In this document: positions 54,625-63,721 of the stretch, in pieces
Position numbering within the stretch: position 1 is the first letter of the stretch
Layout of the letters: each line of letters begins with the position of its first letter
DNA from: Marinobacter sp. S6332
GTDB lineage: Bacteria; Pseudomonadota; Gammaproteobacteria; Pseudomonadales; Oleiphilaceae
NCBI RefSeq assembly: GCF_023016045.1
Contig: NZ_JALKAP010000001.1
Location: 300,893 to 364,892 of the forward strand
Direction: 5' to 3'
DNA: 64,000 nt
Position numbers and translations under genes: made by a program
Notes under the pieces: generated by a model
The model's input: the letters and a program-made list of their open reading frames with translations, nothing else
Databases searched by the model: none
What the model was told of the DNA's origin: nothing

Positions 54625-56817
54625 TCAGGGTGTCACGTTTGTTGTGTCGGGCTGACGGCGCTGGTTTTTGCCCCGTCGCCAGCCGTGCAGTTTTTGCAGC
54701 AACCTAAGAATGGTTTCAGGCGCATTGGCTCGCTTCCATTCACCGGCCGCGTATTTTGCGGATTCGTTCCAGGTAGGATACGGGTGAATGGTTCCCAAGA
54801 TCTTGTTGAGCCCCAGACCGTGCTTCATAGCCAGGGTAAATTCCGCCAAGATTTCAGCAGCGTGCGCACCCACTACCACGGCGCCAAGGATTTTATCCTT
54901 GCCCGGCGGCGTGAGAACCTTGATAAAACCATAGTCATCGCTGTCGGCAATCGCCCGGTCAAGATCATCCAAACCGTAGCGCGTGAGTTCGTAGGCAACG
55001 CCTTGTTCCTTGGCTTCCGCCTCGCTCAGGCCCACACGGGCCACTTCCGGCGAGGTGAAGGTTACCCAGGGCATCACCCGGTAATCCACCTTGAAGCGCT
55101 TGAACTGGCCGAACAGGCCGTTTACCGCCGCATACCACGCCTGATGTGAAGCCGCATGGGTAAACTGGTAAGGCCCTGCCACATCGCCACAGGCAAATAC
55201 GTTGGGGTAGCGCAGGCTCATGTCGTCTTCAACCTGCACTGTGCCGTTCGGTAAGGGCTCAATACCAATCCGGTTGAGGTTCAGCCCCGCCGTGTTTGCT
55301 GAGCGGCCCACGGCCACCAGTACCTGATCAAAGGGAATACGCACCTGCTGGCCCTTGTGATCGCAGTAGACCACTTTCTCGCCGTCTTCCATGCAAAACT
55401 TTGTAGCAGCATGGTTCAAGCGCAGATCAATACCATCTGCCTCAAACTGTTTCTTTACCACCTCGGACACATCAAGGTCTTCTTTTGCAAGCAAGCGATC
55501 ATCACGCTCTACTTGAGTCACCTGAGTGCCCAGACGCGCAAAGGCGTGGGCCAGTTCCGAGCCTATGGGGCCGCCGCCCAGCACCAGCAATCGCTCCGGT
55601 TGTTCCTCCAGATCCCATAGGTTATCTGACGTGAGCGGGTTCATGTCCGCCAGCCCCGGTATCGGGGGCATAGCCGGTTTGCCGCCAGTTGCGACTACAA
55701 TGCTGCGGGCGGTGAGGCGCTCAGTGCGGCCATCGTTGTGTTTTATCTCCAGCTCCCATGGGGAAACAAAGCTGGCTTCGCCAAAGATGCAGTCCACGCC
55801 CAGTTTTTGGTAACGCTCAGGGGAATCGTGGGGCTCTATTTTTGCCACCACATCCTTCACCCGGTTCATGATGTTCTTGAAAGAACCTTTCACCGGTACA
55901 GATTCCAGCCCGTAACGATTAGCATGGCGCATGGTGTCTGCGGCTTTGGCACTACGAATCAGCGCCTTGGAGGGAACACAGCCAGTGTTCAGGCAATCGC
56001 CACCCAGCTTGTGCTTCTCAATCAGTGCCACCTTGGCTTTTACAGCAGCGGCGATATAGGCCGACACCAGACCAGCCGAACCACCACCAATCACTAGCAA
56101 GTTGTAATCAAAGGATTCCGGCTTTTGCCAGTTCGCATAGACACGACGGCGGCGAATAAAGCCCACCACAAACTTGGCAATCAGCGGGAAAATACCCAGC
56201 AGAGCAAAGGAGAGCAGGAGATCTGCAGAAACAATATCAGAGGTGGATTGTATCTGGCCCAACTGAGTGCCCGCGTTCACATAGATGAATGTGCCCGGCA
56301 GCATGGCCACCCAGCTCACTAATGCGTATGTGCGCAGCTTCATGGACGTTAGGCCCATGGCCAAGTTAATTAAGAAGAAAGGAAAAACCGGAACCAGTCT
56401 CAGCGTTGCCAGATAGAAGGCGCCGTCTTTTTCCACGCCTCTGTCCATCTTTGCCACAGTTTCCCGATAGCGGGAACGCAAGGTATCGCGCATCAAGAAT
56501 CGTGCAACGAGAAAGGCAAGGGAAGCACCCACAGTAGACGCCAAGGAAACCGCCAGCAGCCCGTATATATTGCCAAAAAACGCACCACCTGCGAGAGTCA
56601 TTATCACCGCGCCGGGTAGGGACAACGCAGTCACCACCACATAAATTGCCGTATAACTTGCAACCGCGAGCAGTAAATTGGCTTCGATCCATTGGGACAA
56701 ACCCGCTTGATGAGACTGCAAGTTTGTCAGCGTCAGCAGTTTATGGCCGTCCAGACCAATAAAAATGGCAATCACGGCCACAATGACCAAAATCAGTATC
56801 AGCTTACTTCGATTCAT
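54625..56817 (-). CDS. TVP38/TMEM64 membrane domain fused to FAD-dependent disulfide oxidoreductase
   Basis: A 730-residue fusion. Residues 1-220 are a TVP38/TMEM64 (DedA-like) membrane domain with FGNIYGLLAVSLASTVGASLAFLVARF and RLVPVFPFFLINLAMGL. Residues 240-730 are a mercuric-reductase/dihydrolipoamide-dehydrogenase-type flavoenzyme: the FAD motif GGGSAG (244-249), the redox pair Cys275/Cys280 in GGDCLNTGCVPSK, a second nucleotide motif GGGPIGSELA, GDVAGPYQFTHAA and the C-terminal HPYPTWNE. It has no metal-binding cysteine pair at the C-terminus as MerA does. It may reduce a membrane-borne or transported disulfide. It is paired with the radical SAM gene. Confidence 0.92.
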   Translation of the reverse strand: MNRSKLILILVIVAVIAIFIGLDGHKLLTLTNLQSHQAGLSQWIEANLLLAVASYTAIYVVVTALSLPGAVIMTLAGGAFFGNIYGLLAVSLASTVGASLAFLVARFLMRDTLRSRYRETVAKMDRGVEKDGAFYLATLRLVPVFPFFLINLAMGLTSMKLRTYALVSWVAMLPGTFIYVNAGTQLGQIQSTSDIVSADLLLSFALLGIFPLIAKFVVGFIRRRRVYANWQKPESFDYNLLVIGGGSAGLVSAYIAAAVKAKVALIEKHKLGGDCLNTGCVPSKALIRSAKAADTMRHANRYGLESVPVKGSFKNIMNRVKDVVAKIEPHDSPERYQKLGVDCIFGEASFVSPWELEIKHNDGRTERLTARSIVVATGGKPAMPPIPGLADMNPLTSDNLWDLEEQPERLLVLGGGPIGSELAHAFARLGTQVTQVERDDRLLAKEDLDVSEVVKKQFEADGIDLRLNHAATKFCMEDGEKVVYCDHKGQQVRIPFDQVLVAVGRSANTAGLNLNRIGIEPLPNGTVQVEDDMSLRYPNVFACGDVAGPYQFTHAASHQAWYAAVNGLFGQFKRFKVDYRVMPWVTFTSPEVARVGLSEAEAKEQGVAYELTRYGLDDLDRAIADSDDYGFIKVLTPPGKDKILGAVVVGAHAAEILAEFTLAMKHGLGLNKILGTIHPYPTWNESAKYAAGEWKRANAPETILRLLQKLHGWRRGKNQRRQPDTTNVTP

Positions 56818-56958
56818 GTTTAAGCCTGTTAGAAATGTATACATCAATACGTGTATCGCTGTGACAGGATCACGGCCCAAATGTTACAGCGGACAGGAAA
56901 TGAATTTGCGAAACTTACCCCTGAAGGGAAAAATAAATAGAAACAACCGGAGTAAACC

Positions 56959-57714
56959 ATGTTCCTGAACTGGCTGGCGAAACATCTCGCCGCTTATCTT
57001 TCCAAACAGGTGGCGCAACATTCTGTGCCCACCTCAACCTATGAGGCTCTGGAAAAGGCACTCAGGCCCGGGGATGTTTTACTCGTAGAAGGTGATACAC
57101 GCATCAGCGTGGCAATAAAGTACCTAACCCAATCCACCTGGTCTCACGCGGTTCTTTATTTGGGGCCAGATGCGGGTTTGGGAATATCCAAAGACGGCGA
57201 GCCACACACGCTGATCGAGGCGGACTTGGAGGTTGGCATTCGACCTCTACCGTTGTCTTTTTACCGCAACAGTCACACCCGAATCTGCCGGCCCGTGGGG
57301 CTTACTGATGACAATATAAGCATGCTCGGCGAGTATGCGTTGAGCCGACTGGGCAACCAATACGATCTGAAAAACGTGTTTGATCTGGCTCGGTACCTGA
57401 TACAGACACCTCCTGTTCCTTCACGGCACAGGCACAAATTGTTGTCGCTTGGAAGCGGCGACCCTACACGTACGATTTGCTCCACGTTTATTGCCGAGGG
57501 CTTCCAGCGCCTGCGCTACCCCATACTTCCAACCATCGACACCATTCCTTCGGACGACCCCAACTGCCGGGACTGTATTCGTGAGCACTACCGAATCCGG
57601 CAAACATCCTTGTTCACACCCAGGGATTTTGATGCATCCCCATACTTTCGGATTATCAAACCCACGCTGGAAAACGATTTTGATTTCAGGGCTATTAACT
57701 GGGCAGACTTATAA
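56959..57714 (+). CDS. permuted papain-like (YiiX/YebB-type) cysteine peptidase
   Basis: A 251-residue protein with the permuted NlpC/P60 arrangement: the His motif comes first (GDVLLVEGDTRISVAIKYLTQSTWSHAVLYLG, His about 60) and the Cys later (RTICSTFIAEGF, about 172-183). Such proteins are amidases, peptidases or acyltransferases of uncertain substrate. There is no cleavable signal peptide; the first 20 residues are an amphipathic helix. GGAG precedes the ATG. It is a single gene divergent from the TVP38 fusion. Confidence 0.85.
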   Translation: MFLNWLAKHLAAYLSKQVAQHSVPTSTYEALEKALRPGDVLLVEGDTRISVAIKYLTQSTWSHAVLYLGPDAGLGISKDGEPHTLIEADLEVGIRPLPLSFYRNSHTRICRPVGLTDDNISMLGEYALSRLGNQYDLKNVFDLARYLIQTPPVPSRHRHKLLSLGSGDPTRTICSTFIAEGFQRLRYPILPTIDTIPSDDPNCRDCIREHYRIRQTSLFTPRDFDASPYFRIIKPTLENDFDFRAINWADL

Positions 57715-57735
57715 GCTGTTCAGTTGCTGCAAGAA

Positions 57736-58359
57736 TCAACGCAAATCAGGATTCAGCGTGTAAGTTCCAGTAACTCGCGCACTGGCCAAAATATGGCCAG
57801 TCATAGCCTTACGTACCGCCTCACCATCAAACTCTCCGGAAAGGCCCAAAGACTCCACGTCTAGTGCGTGCACTTCGTAATGATAGTGATGTAGAAGCTC
57901 GTCGTTCCAAGGCGGGCAGGGGCCGTCATAGCCGAAGTAGGTTCCAGCCATATCGGGATTGCCAGCCAGAAACTGGGTGAAGTTGTTTACACCGCGTAGG
58001 CCAAACGGGCCGGTACTGCTATCTTTGCCTTTGGGCGTAACGCCATCGCTGTCTTCGCCTTCGGGAATACGGCTAACACGGGCGGGGATATCCACCAGCA
58101 ACCAGTGGAAAAAATCCACACGTGGAATATCCTTTGAAATGGTTTTGCCTTCCTGGTTCGCATCGTCTGCCACACTAGGCACATCCGGATCAAACATCAT
58201 AATCACGAAGCTTTTCGTGCCAGCAGGTACATCTTCCCAAGACATTTCCGGGTTACGGTTAGGGCCAAAGCTCATGCGATCTTCCGGGTGGAATACGCCG
58301 AACGCGAATATATCCGGGACGGGTTTGCCCTCTTCAATACCCTCAACGTTCAGTTTCAT
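57736..58359 (-). CDS. YbhB/YbcL (PEBP) family protein
   Basis: A 207-residue phosphatidylethanolamine-binding-like protein from the ATG at 58359 (AAGGAG upstream). The ligand-pocket pattern is SFVIMMFDPDVPS, FFHWLLVDIPA and the late YFGYDGPCPPWNDELLHHYHYEVHALDV, which carries the conserved P-x-x-G-x-H-x-Y-like element. There is no signal peptide. Bacterial functions are unclear. It converges on the papain-like gene. Confidence 0.92.
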   Translation of the reverse strand: MKLNVEGIEEGKPVPDIFAFGVFHPEDRMSFGPNRNPEMSWEDVPAGTKSFVIMMFDPDVPSVADDANQEGKTISKDIPRVDFFHWLLVDIPARVSRIPEGEDSDGVTPKGKDSSTGPFGLRGVNNFTQFLAGNPDMAGTYFGYDGPCPPWNDELLHHYHYEVHALDVESLGLSGEFDGEAVRKAMTGHILASARVTGTYTLNPDLR

Positions 58360-58512
58360 GGTGCTTTCTCCTTTCAATGATTGCCATTATCAGCTGAATT
58401 CTATTCCAGCAATTATGTCTGAGACTAACTCATTCTGTGATAAAAGGTTGTATCAACGGTATCCTACCCATGTCTACAGCCACGGTTCACCACTGCTTTC
58501 AATGGAGCCCAG

Positions 58513-58845
58513 ATGAGCGAAAACCAACCCGGCCAGCCACAGCAGCCAGAAAATCAAATGGATAAAGACGCCATCGCCTTCGCCCAAGGCATTTTTGAAC
58601 TGGCACGGAACGGCGGTACTAGCATGTTGCGCCCAATGCTAGAAGCAGGTGTACCCGTGAACATGCGCACCAGCGATGGCAAAAGCCTACTCATGCTTGC
58701 CGCCAGCAACGGCCACGCAGATACGGTGCAGCTTCTGTTAGAAAAAGGCGCCAACCCTGAACTGCAGGACGCAGAAGGCAATACGGCACTGAGCCTTGCA
58801 CAGGCCATGGATGCCAAAGAAGCCATCAAGCACCTGAGCCCCTAG
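58513..58845 (+). CDS. small ankyrin-repeat protein
   Basis: A 110-residue protein with a polar Gln/Pro-rich start and about two ankyrin repeats (DGKSLLMLAASNGHADTVQLLLEKGANPELQDAEGNTALSLA, about 57-97). It probably binds another protein. GGAG precedes the ATG. It lies 25 nt upstream of the spermidine-synthase-like gene on the same strand. Confidence 0.88.
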   Translation: MSENQPGQPQQPENQMDKDAIAFAQGIFELARNGGTSMLRPMLEAGVPVNMRTSDGKSLLMLAASNGHADTVQLLLEKGANPELQDAEGNTALSLAQAMDAKEAIKHLSP

Positions 58846-58870
58846 CACGCCCCTCTTATAAGAGCACCCT

Positions 58871-59611
58871 ATGTTCAACAAAGGCGAGATTATTCACCAC
58901 AGCCGGGACAAACTCGGTAGCATTTTGGTGATCGACTACCGCAAACATCGGGTACTAACCTTCAATTCGGTGTTTGAGCAAAGCAAGATTGATCGGCGAT
59001 ACCCGCACGTGCCCGTGCATGAGTACAGCCGGGCGATGTTACTTCCCGCAGCCTTCAGCAACCCACAACACGTCACCATACTAGGGCTTGGCGGCGGCGT
59101 GATGGCCAGCGCCTTTCATCATCTTTTCCCGGAGTGCCAAGTGCACGCCGTTGAGTTGCGCCAAGCGGTGTTGGATGTAGCTCGGGAATATTTTGGACTG
59201 CCGAGCAGCGAGCGGCTAGAAGTAACCATTGCAGATGCCCGCAATGCCTTAAACGAACTGCCGAACGCCAGCACCGATATCATTTTAGCCGACCTTTACA
59301 GCGCAGACCGTATGAGCCCAGCACAGGCACAGCGCCAGTTTGTGGAAAGTTGCAGCCGAGCGCTCAGCCCCAAGGGGTGGCTGGTATTGAATTACCACCG
59401 TACGCCGGACCCCGAAGGGCCTTACTTCCGCCAGCTTAGAAAGCACTTTTCCGAGCTGCTAGTGTTTAAAAGCAAAACCAACAACACCGTTGTTTACGCC
59501 AGCAAACAGCCCTTCGAGGCCATACACCCGAAAGATCCGGTACTGGCCAGCCTCGAAAAACGCCTACCTATCGATTGGAGTCGACTCATGAGCAGAGTCA
59601 GTAGGCTTTAG
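58871..59611 (+). CDS. spermidine synthase-like methyltransferase-fold protein
   Basis: A 246-residue protein with the class I methyltransferase/SpeE fold: glycine-rich VTILGLGGGVMASAF, an acidic residue after the second strand (HAVELRQAVLDVARE) and DIILADLYSADRM with the Asp. The N-terminal HSRDKLGSILVIDYRKHRVLTF is SpeE-like, but the usual polyamine-binding Tyr/Asp pairs are not obvious. It may act on another substrate or be a distant spermidine synthase relative. It is probably in an operon with the ankyrin gene. Confidence 0.82.
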   Translation: MFNKGEIIHHSRDKLGSILVIDYRKHRVLTFNSVFEQSKIDRRYPHVPVHEYSRAMLLPAAFSNPQHVTILGLGGGVMASAFHHLFPECQVHAVELRQAVLDVAREYFGLPSSERLEVTIADARNALNELPNASTDIILADLYSADRMSPAQAQRQFVESCSRALSPKGWLVLNYHRTPDPEGPYFRQLRKHFSELLVFKSKTNNTVVYASKQPFEAIHPKDPVLASLEKRLPIDWSRLMSRVSRL

Positions 59612-59635
59612 GAGCGAGTAGCACACTGCGTAAGC

Positions 59636-60196
59636 TCAAGCCCACTTTTCCTGCGGCGGAACGTAGCCGCTAAAACCATCAACCAGTTCTTTCGGGGTAT
59701 GCGCCAATACGATCATATCGAGGTATTGTTGCTTCACAAATCCGGCCGCAACCATGGTTCTTACCATGTCTAGCAACGAATCATAAAAGCCATTCACGTT
59801 ATAAAATGCACAGGGCTTCTTGTGAAAGCCGAGTTGGGCCCAGGTCCAAACCTCAAAGATTTCTTCCAAGGTACCAATACCACCTGGCAGCGCTACAAAA
59901 CCATCGGCCAGTTCTGCCATCTTCGCTTTGCGCTCGTGCATGTTCCCCACCACAAACAGCTCGGTAAGGCCCGGATGTGCAAGCTCCCGATTAACCAGAT
60001 GCTGCGGGATGACGCCATACACCTTGCCGCCGTTTGCCAGCACCGCATCAGCAATAATGCCCATTAGGCCAACATGCCCGCCGCCGAACACGAGGTCTAT
60101 ACCGTTATTACCGAAGAACTCGCCCATTTCTCTGGCCTTCTCGGCATATAACGGCTCGTTACCTGAACGTGAACCACAGTAAACTGCTACTTTCAT
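59636..60196 (-). CDS. LOG-family phosphoribohydrolase
   Basis: A 186-residue protein with the LOG signature PGGIGTLEEIFEVWTWAQLG and the N-terminal VAVYCGSRSGNEP plus FGGGHVGLMG. LOG proteins split cytokinin-type or AMP-like ribosides into base and ribose 5-phosphate. In bacteria without cytokinin the natural role is usually nucleotide hydrolysis. It is divergent from the NDH-2 gene. Confidence 0.94.
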   Translation of the reverse strand: MKVAVYCGSRSGNEPLYAEKAREMGEFFGNNGIDLVFGGGHVGLMGIIADAVLANGGKVYGVIPQHLVNRELAHPGLTELFVVGNMHERKAKMAELADGFVALPGGIGTLEEIFEVWTWAQLGFHKKPCAFYNVNGFYDSLLDMVRTMVAAGFVKQQYLDMIVLAHTPKELVDGFSGYVPPQEKWA

Positions 60197-60383
60197 ATTT
60201 TTCTGTCTCTAGCTATGTAGTGAGTAGTCAATGGGTATTCCGACCAATTGTGCGGGCTGACCGGAGCGCGTTAGTATTCACTCCTAAGCGTCCGTATCCT
60301 ACCTGCAAGCTGGCCTCAGTGACGACAGCCAAGTGTTTTTCCGCAAGAGCATTTGGCTTTCATTATTTAAAGGTCTGAGTGCT

Positions 60384-61694
60384 ATGGATAATCTACACCA
60401 TATTGTTGTGGTCGGCGGTGGCGCTGGCGGTCTCGAGCTTGTTACGAGTTTAGGCCGGAAACTCGGCAAAAAAGGCAAAGCCCGGATTACTTTGGTAGAC
60501 GCTGGTCTTACCCATGTTTGGAAACCCCTCCTGCACGAGGTTGCCTCCGGCTCCTTGGATGCCAATTCCAACGAAGTGAACTACCGCGCCCACGCTCGCA
60601 AACACCATTACGAATTTCAGCTTGGGCGCATGAACGGTCTCAACCGTGAAACCAAGGAGCTGGTCATCGCCCCCTTTGTTGATGAAGACGGCAACGAAGT
60701 GGTTCCCGAGCGCCACCTTAAGTACGACACGCTGGTTATTGCCGTGGGCAGCACCGCCAACGATTTCGGCACCCCCGGCGCACAAGAACATTGCTTATTT
60801 CTCGACAGCCTGAAGCAGGCACGGCGCTTTCACAATTTGATGCTCAATGCCTTCCTGCGTAAAAACCACGAAGGCCTACACGGCCGGGATCACCAGCTCA
60901 ATATCAGTATTATAGGCGCAGGCGCTACCGGCGTTGAACTAGCAGCAGAGCTGAGGACGGCATCTCGTGAGCTGCCGGTGTACGGCATGAACCATCTGAA
61001 AGCCTCTGATGTATCGATCACTTTGATTGAAGCAGCCGACCGCATCTTGCCTGCACTTCCCGGCAGATTATCGGCAGCAGCCACCAAAGAGCTCGGGCAC
61101 CAAAATGTGAAGGTTTTGAACGGCCAGCCCGTCAGCGAGATTCGCCCTGGCCTTGTCGTACTGAAAGACGGCACCGAATTGCCTTCGGAAATGACGATCT
61201 GGGCTGCTGGCATTAAAGCGCCCGCCTTCCTTGCCAACCTTGATGGTCTGGAATCCAACCGCGGCAACCAGTTGATCGTGCACCAGACTCTACAAACCAC
61301 TCAAGACGCCAACATTTTCGCCTTTGGCGACTGCGCCGCCTGCCCACAACCAGATTCTGGTAGACCCGTAGCACCCCGCGCCCAAGCCGCACACCAGCAG
61401 GCCGACACTCTGTTTAAAACGCTGTGTAACCGGCTGGAAGGCAAAGACGCAGTACCCTTCGTGTATAACGACTACGGCTCACTGATCAACTTCAGCCACT
61501 ACACCACCGTAGGCAACCTGATGGGCAACCTCTCGGGCCGCAGCATGTACATCGAAGGCAAAGTAGCCCGGCTATTTTACGTTTCGCTGTACCGCATGCA
61601 TCAAGTGGCTTTGCACGGCTTTCTGCGCACTGGCGTGATCTGGTTTATGGATAAGATTGGAAGGGCGATGCAGCCGCGGATGAAGTTGCATTGA
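60384..61694 (+). CDS. ndh: type II NADH:quinone oxidoreductase (NDH-2)
   Basis: A 436-residue flavoprotein from the ATG at 60384. The FAD motif VVVGGGAGGLELVTSLGRKLG opens the protein and a second GAGATGVELAAEL binds NADH. AFGDCAACP is the second FAD contact. The C-terminal 50 residues form the amphipathic membrane-binding helices. It oxidises NADH and reduces quinone without pumping protons. A short open frame extends upstream but lacks a ribosome binding site. Confidence 0.93.
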   Translation: MDNLHHIVVVGGGAGGLELVTSLGRKLGKKGKARITLVDAGLTHVWKPLLHEVASGSLDANSNEVNYRAHARKHHYEFQLGRMNGLNRETKELVIAPFVDEDGNEVVPERHLKYDTLVIAVGSTANDFGTPGAQEHCLFLDSLKQARRFHNLMLNAFLRKNHEGLHGRDHQLNISIIGAGATGVELAAELRTASRELPVYGMNHLKASDVSITLIEAADRILPALPGRLSAAATKELGHQNVKVLNGQPVSEIRPGLVVLKDGTELPSEMTIWAAGIKAPAFLANLDGLESNRGNQLIVHQTLQTTQDANIFAFGDCAACPQPDSGRPVAPRAQAAHQQADTLFKTLCNRLEGKDAVPFVYNDYGSLINFSHYTTVGNLMGNLSGRSMYIEGKVARLFYVSLYRMHQVALHGFLRTGVIWFMDKIGRAMQPRMKLH

Positions 61695-61763
61695 TGGCAA
61701 CTTAACGGATGCCATCCGAGAAAACAGGAATAAACCACTTAATATGTAGCTCAAGCATCAACT

Positions 61764-63647
61764 TCAATCAAAAGTACCAGCTGCTATGGTGAAGTTGCTT
61801 TTCCCATTCTTCTTGCTCTGGTACATGGCTTGGTCAGCCATAGCAAGCAAGTCATCCGGACTGGTGCTGCTGTCGGGCCATATGCTGACACCGATGCTGG
61901 TGCCAACCCGGGCGGTTACACCAGAATCTAAAGGCATGTCTTCTCCCACCACGTCTATAACTTTCTGGGCCACCCTCGAGGCGTCCGCCTCCGATTTCAC
62001 CTCATGCAAAATGATGACGAACTCATCACCGCCTAGCCGAGCCACAGTGTCAGAGCTGCGAACCAATTCTAGTAGCCGCCGGGCGACCGTCTTTAGAACC
62101 GCATCTCCGACATCGTGACCATGGGAGTCGTTGATAGCCTTAAACCCATCCAAATCAATAAACAGCAGCGCTACTTTCTTTCTCTCGCGGGAGGCCATAT
62201 TAATAACTTGCTGCAGGCGGTCGAACATCAAAGCCCGGTTGGGCAGGCCGGTTAGGCGGTCATGGTACGCCAGTGTGCGGAGGCGCTTCTTTTCAACTTC
62301 CCGGTTTGTCACATCAAGAGCCGCCAAAAAAAACATCTCACCTTGCAGTGCAATAGAAACCTCCAGATACCTATATGAGCCACTTTTGCTGCGGAATCTG
62401 AGCAATGCCGTCTGGCTTGGTCGCCCTTCTTGCAGGTTGTCCGAGACTTCGCGAATGCGCTCCCGTTCATCAGGATGAATAAAATCGAACAAAGACGTTT
62501 CCTTGAAGTCATCCTTGGTATACCCGAGTGCTTTTTCAAAAGCGGGGTTGAGCTTCCTGTATGTACCATGTTTATCGGTTAAGAGCATGAGGCTGGGGGT
62601 CAGCTCAAAAAAGCTGGTCAATTGCTGACTGAGCTCTCGCATATGAGCTTGAGCATCTTCGGTCGCCGCAGTTGACGCCAAGCGGGCACGCTGCGACCGG
62701 AAAAGCCCAAAACCAGCGGTGAGAAGGGTAAGCAAGAAAATGGTAAAAGCAAAAACGATATCTCGCTGAAATGCTTGCGACAGAGCATCCAGATTACGGC
62801 CAACAGCCAAGATAAGAGGCTTATCCATATGTAGATGTTCGGGCGCTATAGTGCGAATAGCTGCAAGAGACCGCTCTTTGTTGGCGTAAACAGTATCGGA
62901 AAAAAAAGATACGGTTTTGCCGTTGTGCATGTGTCTCGTAAAAAGGCTTCCCGGTATGGCCAGATTCTGGCCGGTAGAGCCTATGTTATTCGGTTCCCAA
63001 GCAAACAGAATCCCATCTGCATGAGCTAAGCCAGCCCATGTTTGTGGTGAAGGGCGTAGCGCATTCAGGGATTGTTTATACCCAGCGGAATCGAGAAAAA
63101 TCAGCGCAAGGCCATCAAAATGGCCATCTTTCCCGAAAATAACTTTTGATAGGGCAATCAGCCAATCTCCGGATACACCTTTGAAGGGCGGGGATACATA
63201 GAGCGTATCTTGGGTCGGTGTTGCTGCTGGGGTACGAAAATAATCACGATAAGCAAAAGATTGCCCGATAAGTGTCTGAGCGCTTGATGCAACCACCACT
63301 CCGCTCTTATCGAGTATGGTCACCGCTCTTACATTAGGTATGACAGAAGAGAAGGTTTTTAGCCGCTCTTCCATGAATTGCCTTTTCGTCTCCTGATTTT
63401 CCCAGCCAGGTATAAATGCAGAGCGGAGGTTGCTTAGGGTGAAGCTGATGCTTTCAAGCTGCTTACTGATGACCATTTCTGCGGCAGCAGCGGAGTGGGA
63501 AATTTGCGTCTTCTCTTGCTCCAACAACCAGTCGTGCCGCTCAAGCATGTGAAAAGTTAGCAGAGCCGCAAGAGCGAGCGATGCGGCACCCAAGCCCATC
63601 CACTCTATCTTGAAATGTCGCAATAGCTTAAAAGACTGCTTGATCAT
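61764..63647 (-). CDS. Cache-PAS-GGDEF diguanylate cyclase
   Basis: A 627-residue sensor enzyme with membrane helices at about 15-35 and 296-316, a periplasmic Cache domain between them, a PAS domain (about 340-450) and GGDEF (about 455-620). The active site GGDEF is at 539-543 with inhibitory RSSD at 530-533, so activity and product inhibition are both expected. No c-di-GMP phosphodiesterase domain is attached. Confidence 0.95.
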   Translation of the reverse strand: MIKQSFKLLRHFKIEWMGLGAASLALAALLTFHMLERHDWLLEQEKTQISHSAAAAEMVISKQLESISFTLSNLRSAFIPGWENQETKRQFMEERLKTFSSVIPNVRAVTILDKSGVVVASSAQTLIGQSFAYRDYFRTPAATPTQDTLYVSPPFKGVSGDWLIALSKVIFGKDGHFDGLALIFLDSAGYKQSLNALRPSPQTWAGLAHADGILFAWEPNNIGSTGQNLAIPGSLFTRHMHNGKTVSFFSDTVYANKERSLAAIRTIAPEHLHMDKPLILAVGRNLDALSQAFQRDIVFAFTIFLLTLLTAGFGLFRSQRARLASTAATEDAQAHMRELSQQLTSFFELTPSLMLLTDKHGTYRKLNPAFEKALGYTKDDFKETSLFDFIHPDERERIREVSDNLQEGRPSQTALLRFRSKSGSYRYLEVSIALQGEMFFLAALDVTNREVEKKRLRTLAYHDRLTGLPNRALMFDRLQQVINMASRERKKVALLFIDLDGFKAINDSHGHDVGDAVLKTVARRLLELVRSSDTVARLGGDEFVIILHEVKSEADASRVAQKVIDVVGEDMPLDSGVTARVGTSIGVSIWPDSSTSPDDLLAMADQAMYQSKKNGKSNFTIAAGTFD

Positions 63648-63721
63648 TATTTACTCGGCCATCCTGACTATTCAGGTACCTCTGAATATACCCCCGTCGG
63701 ATTCGCACCACTAAAGGCAGC

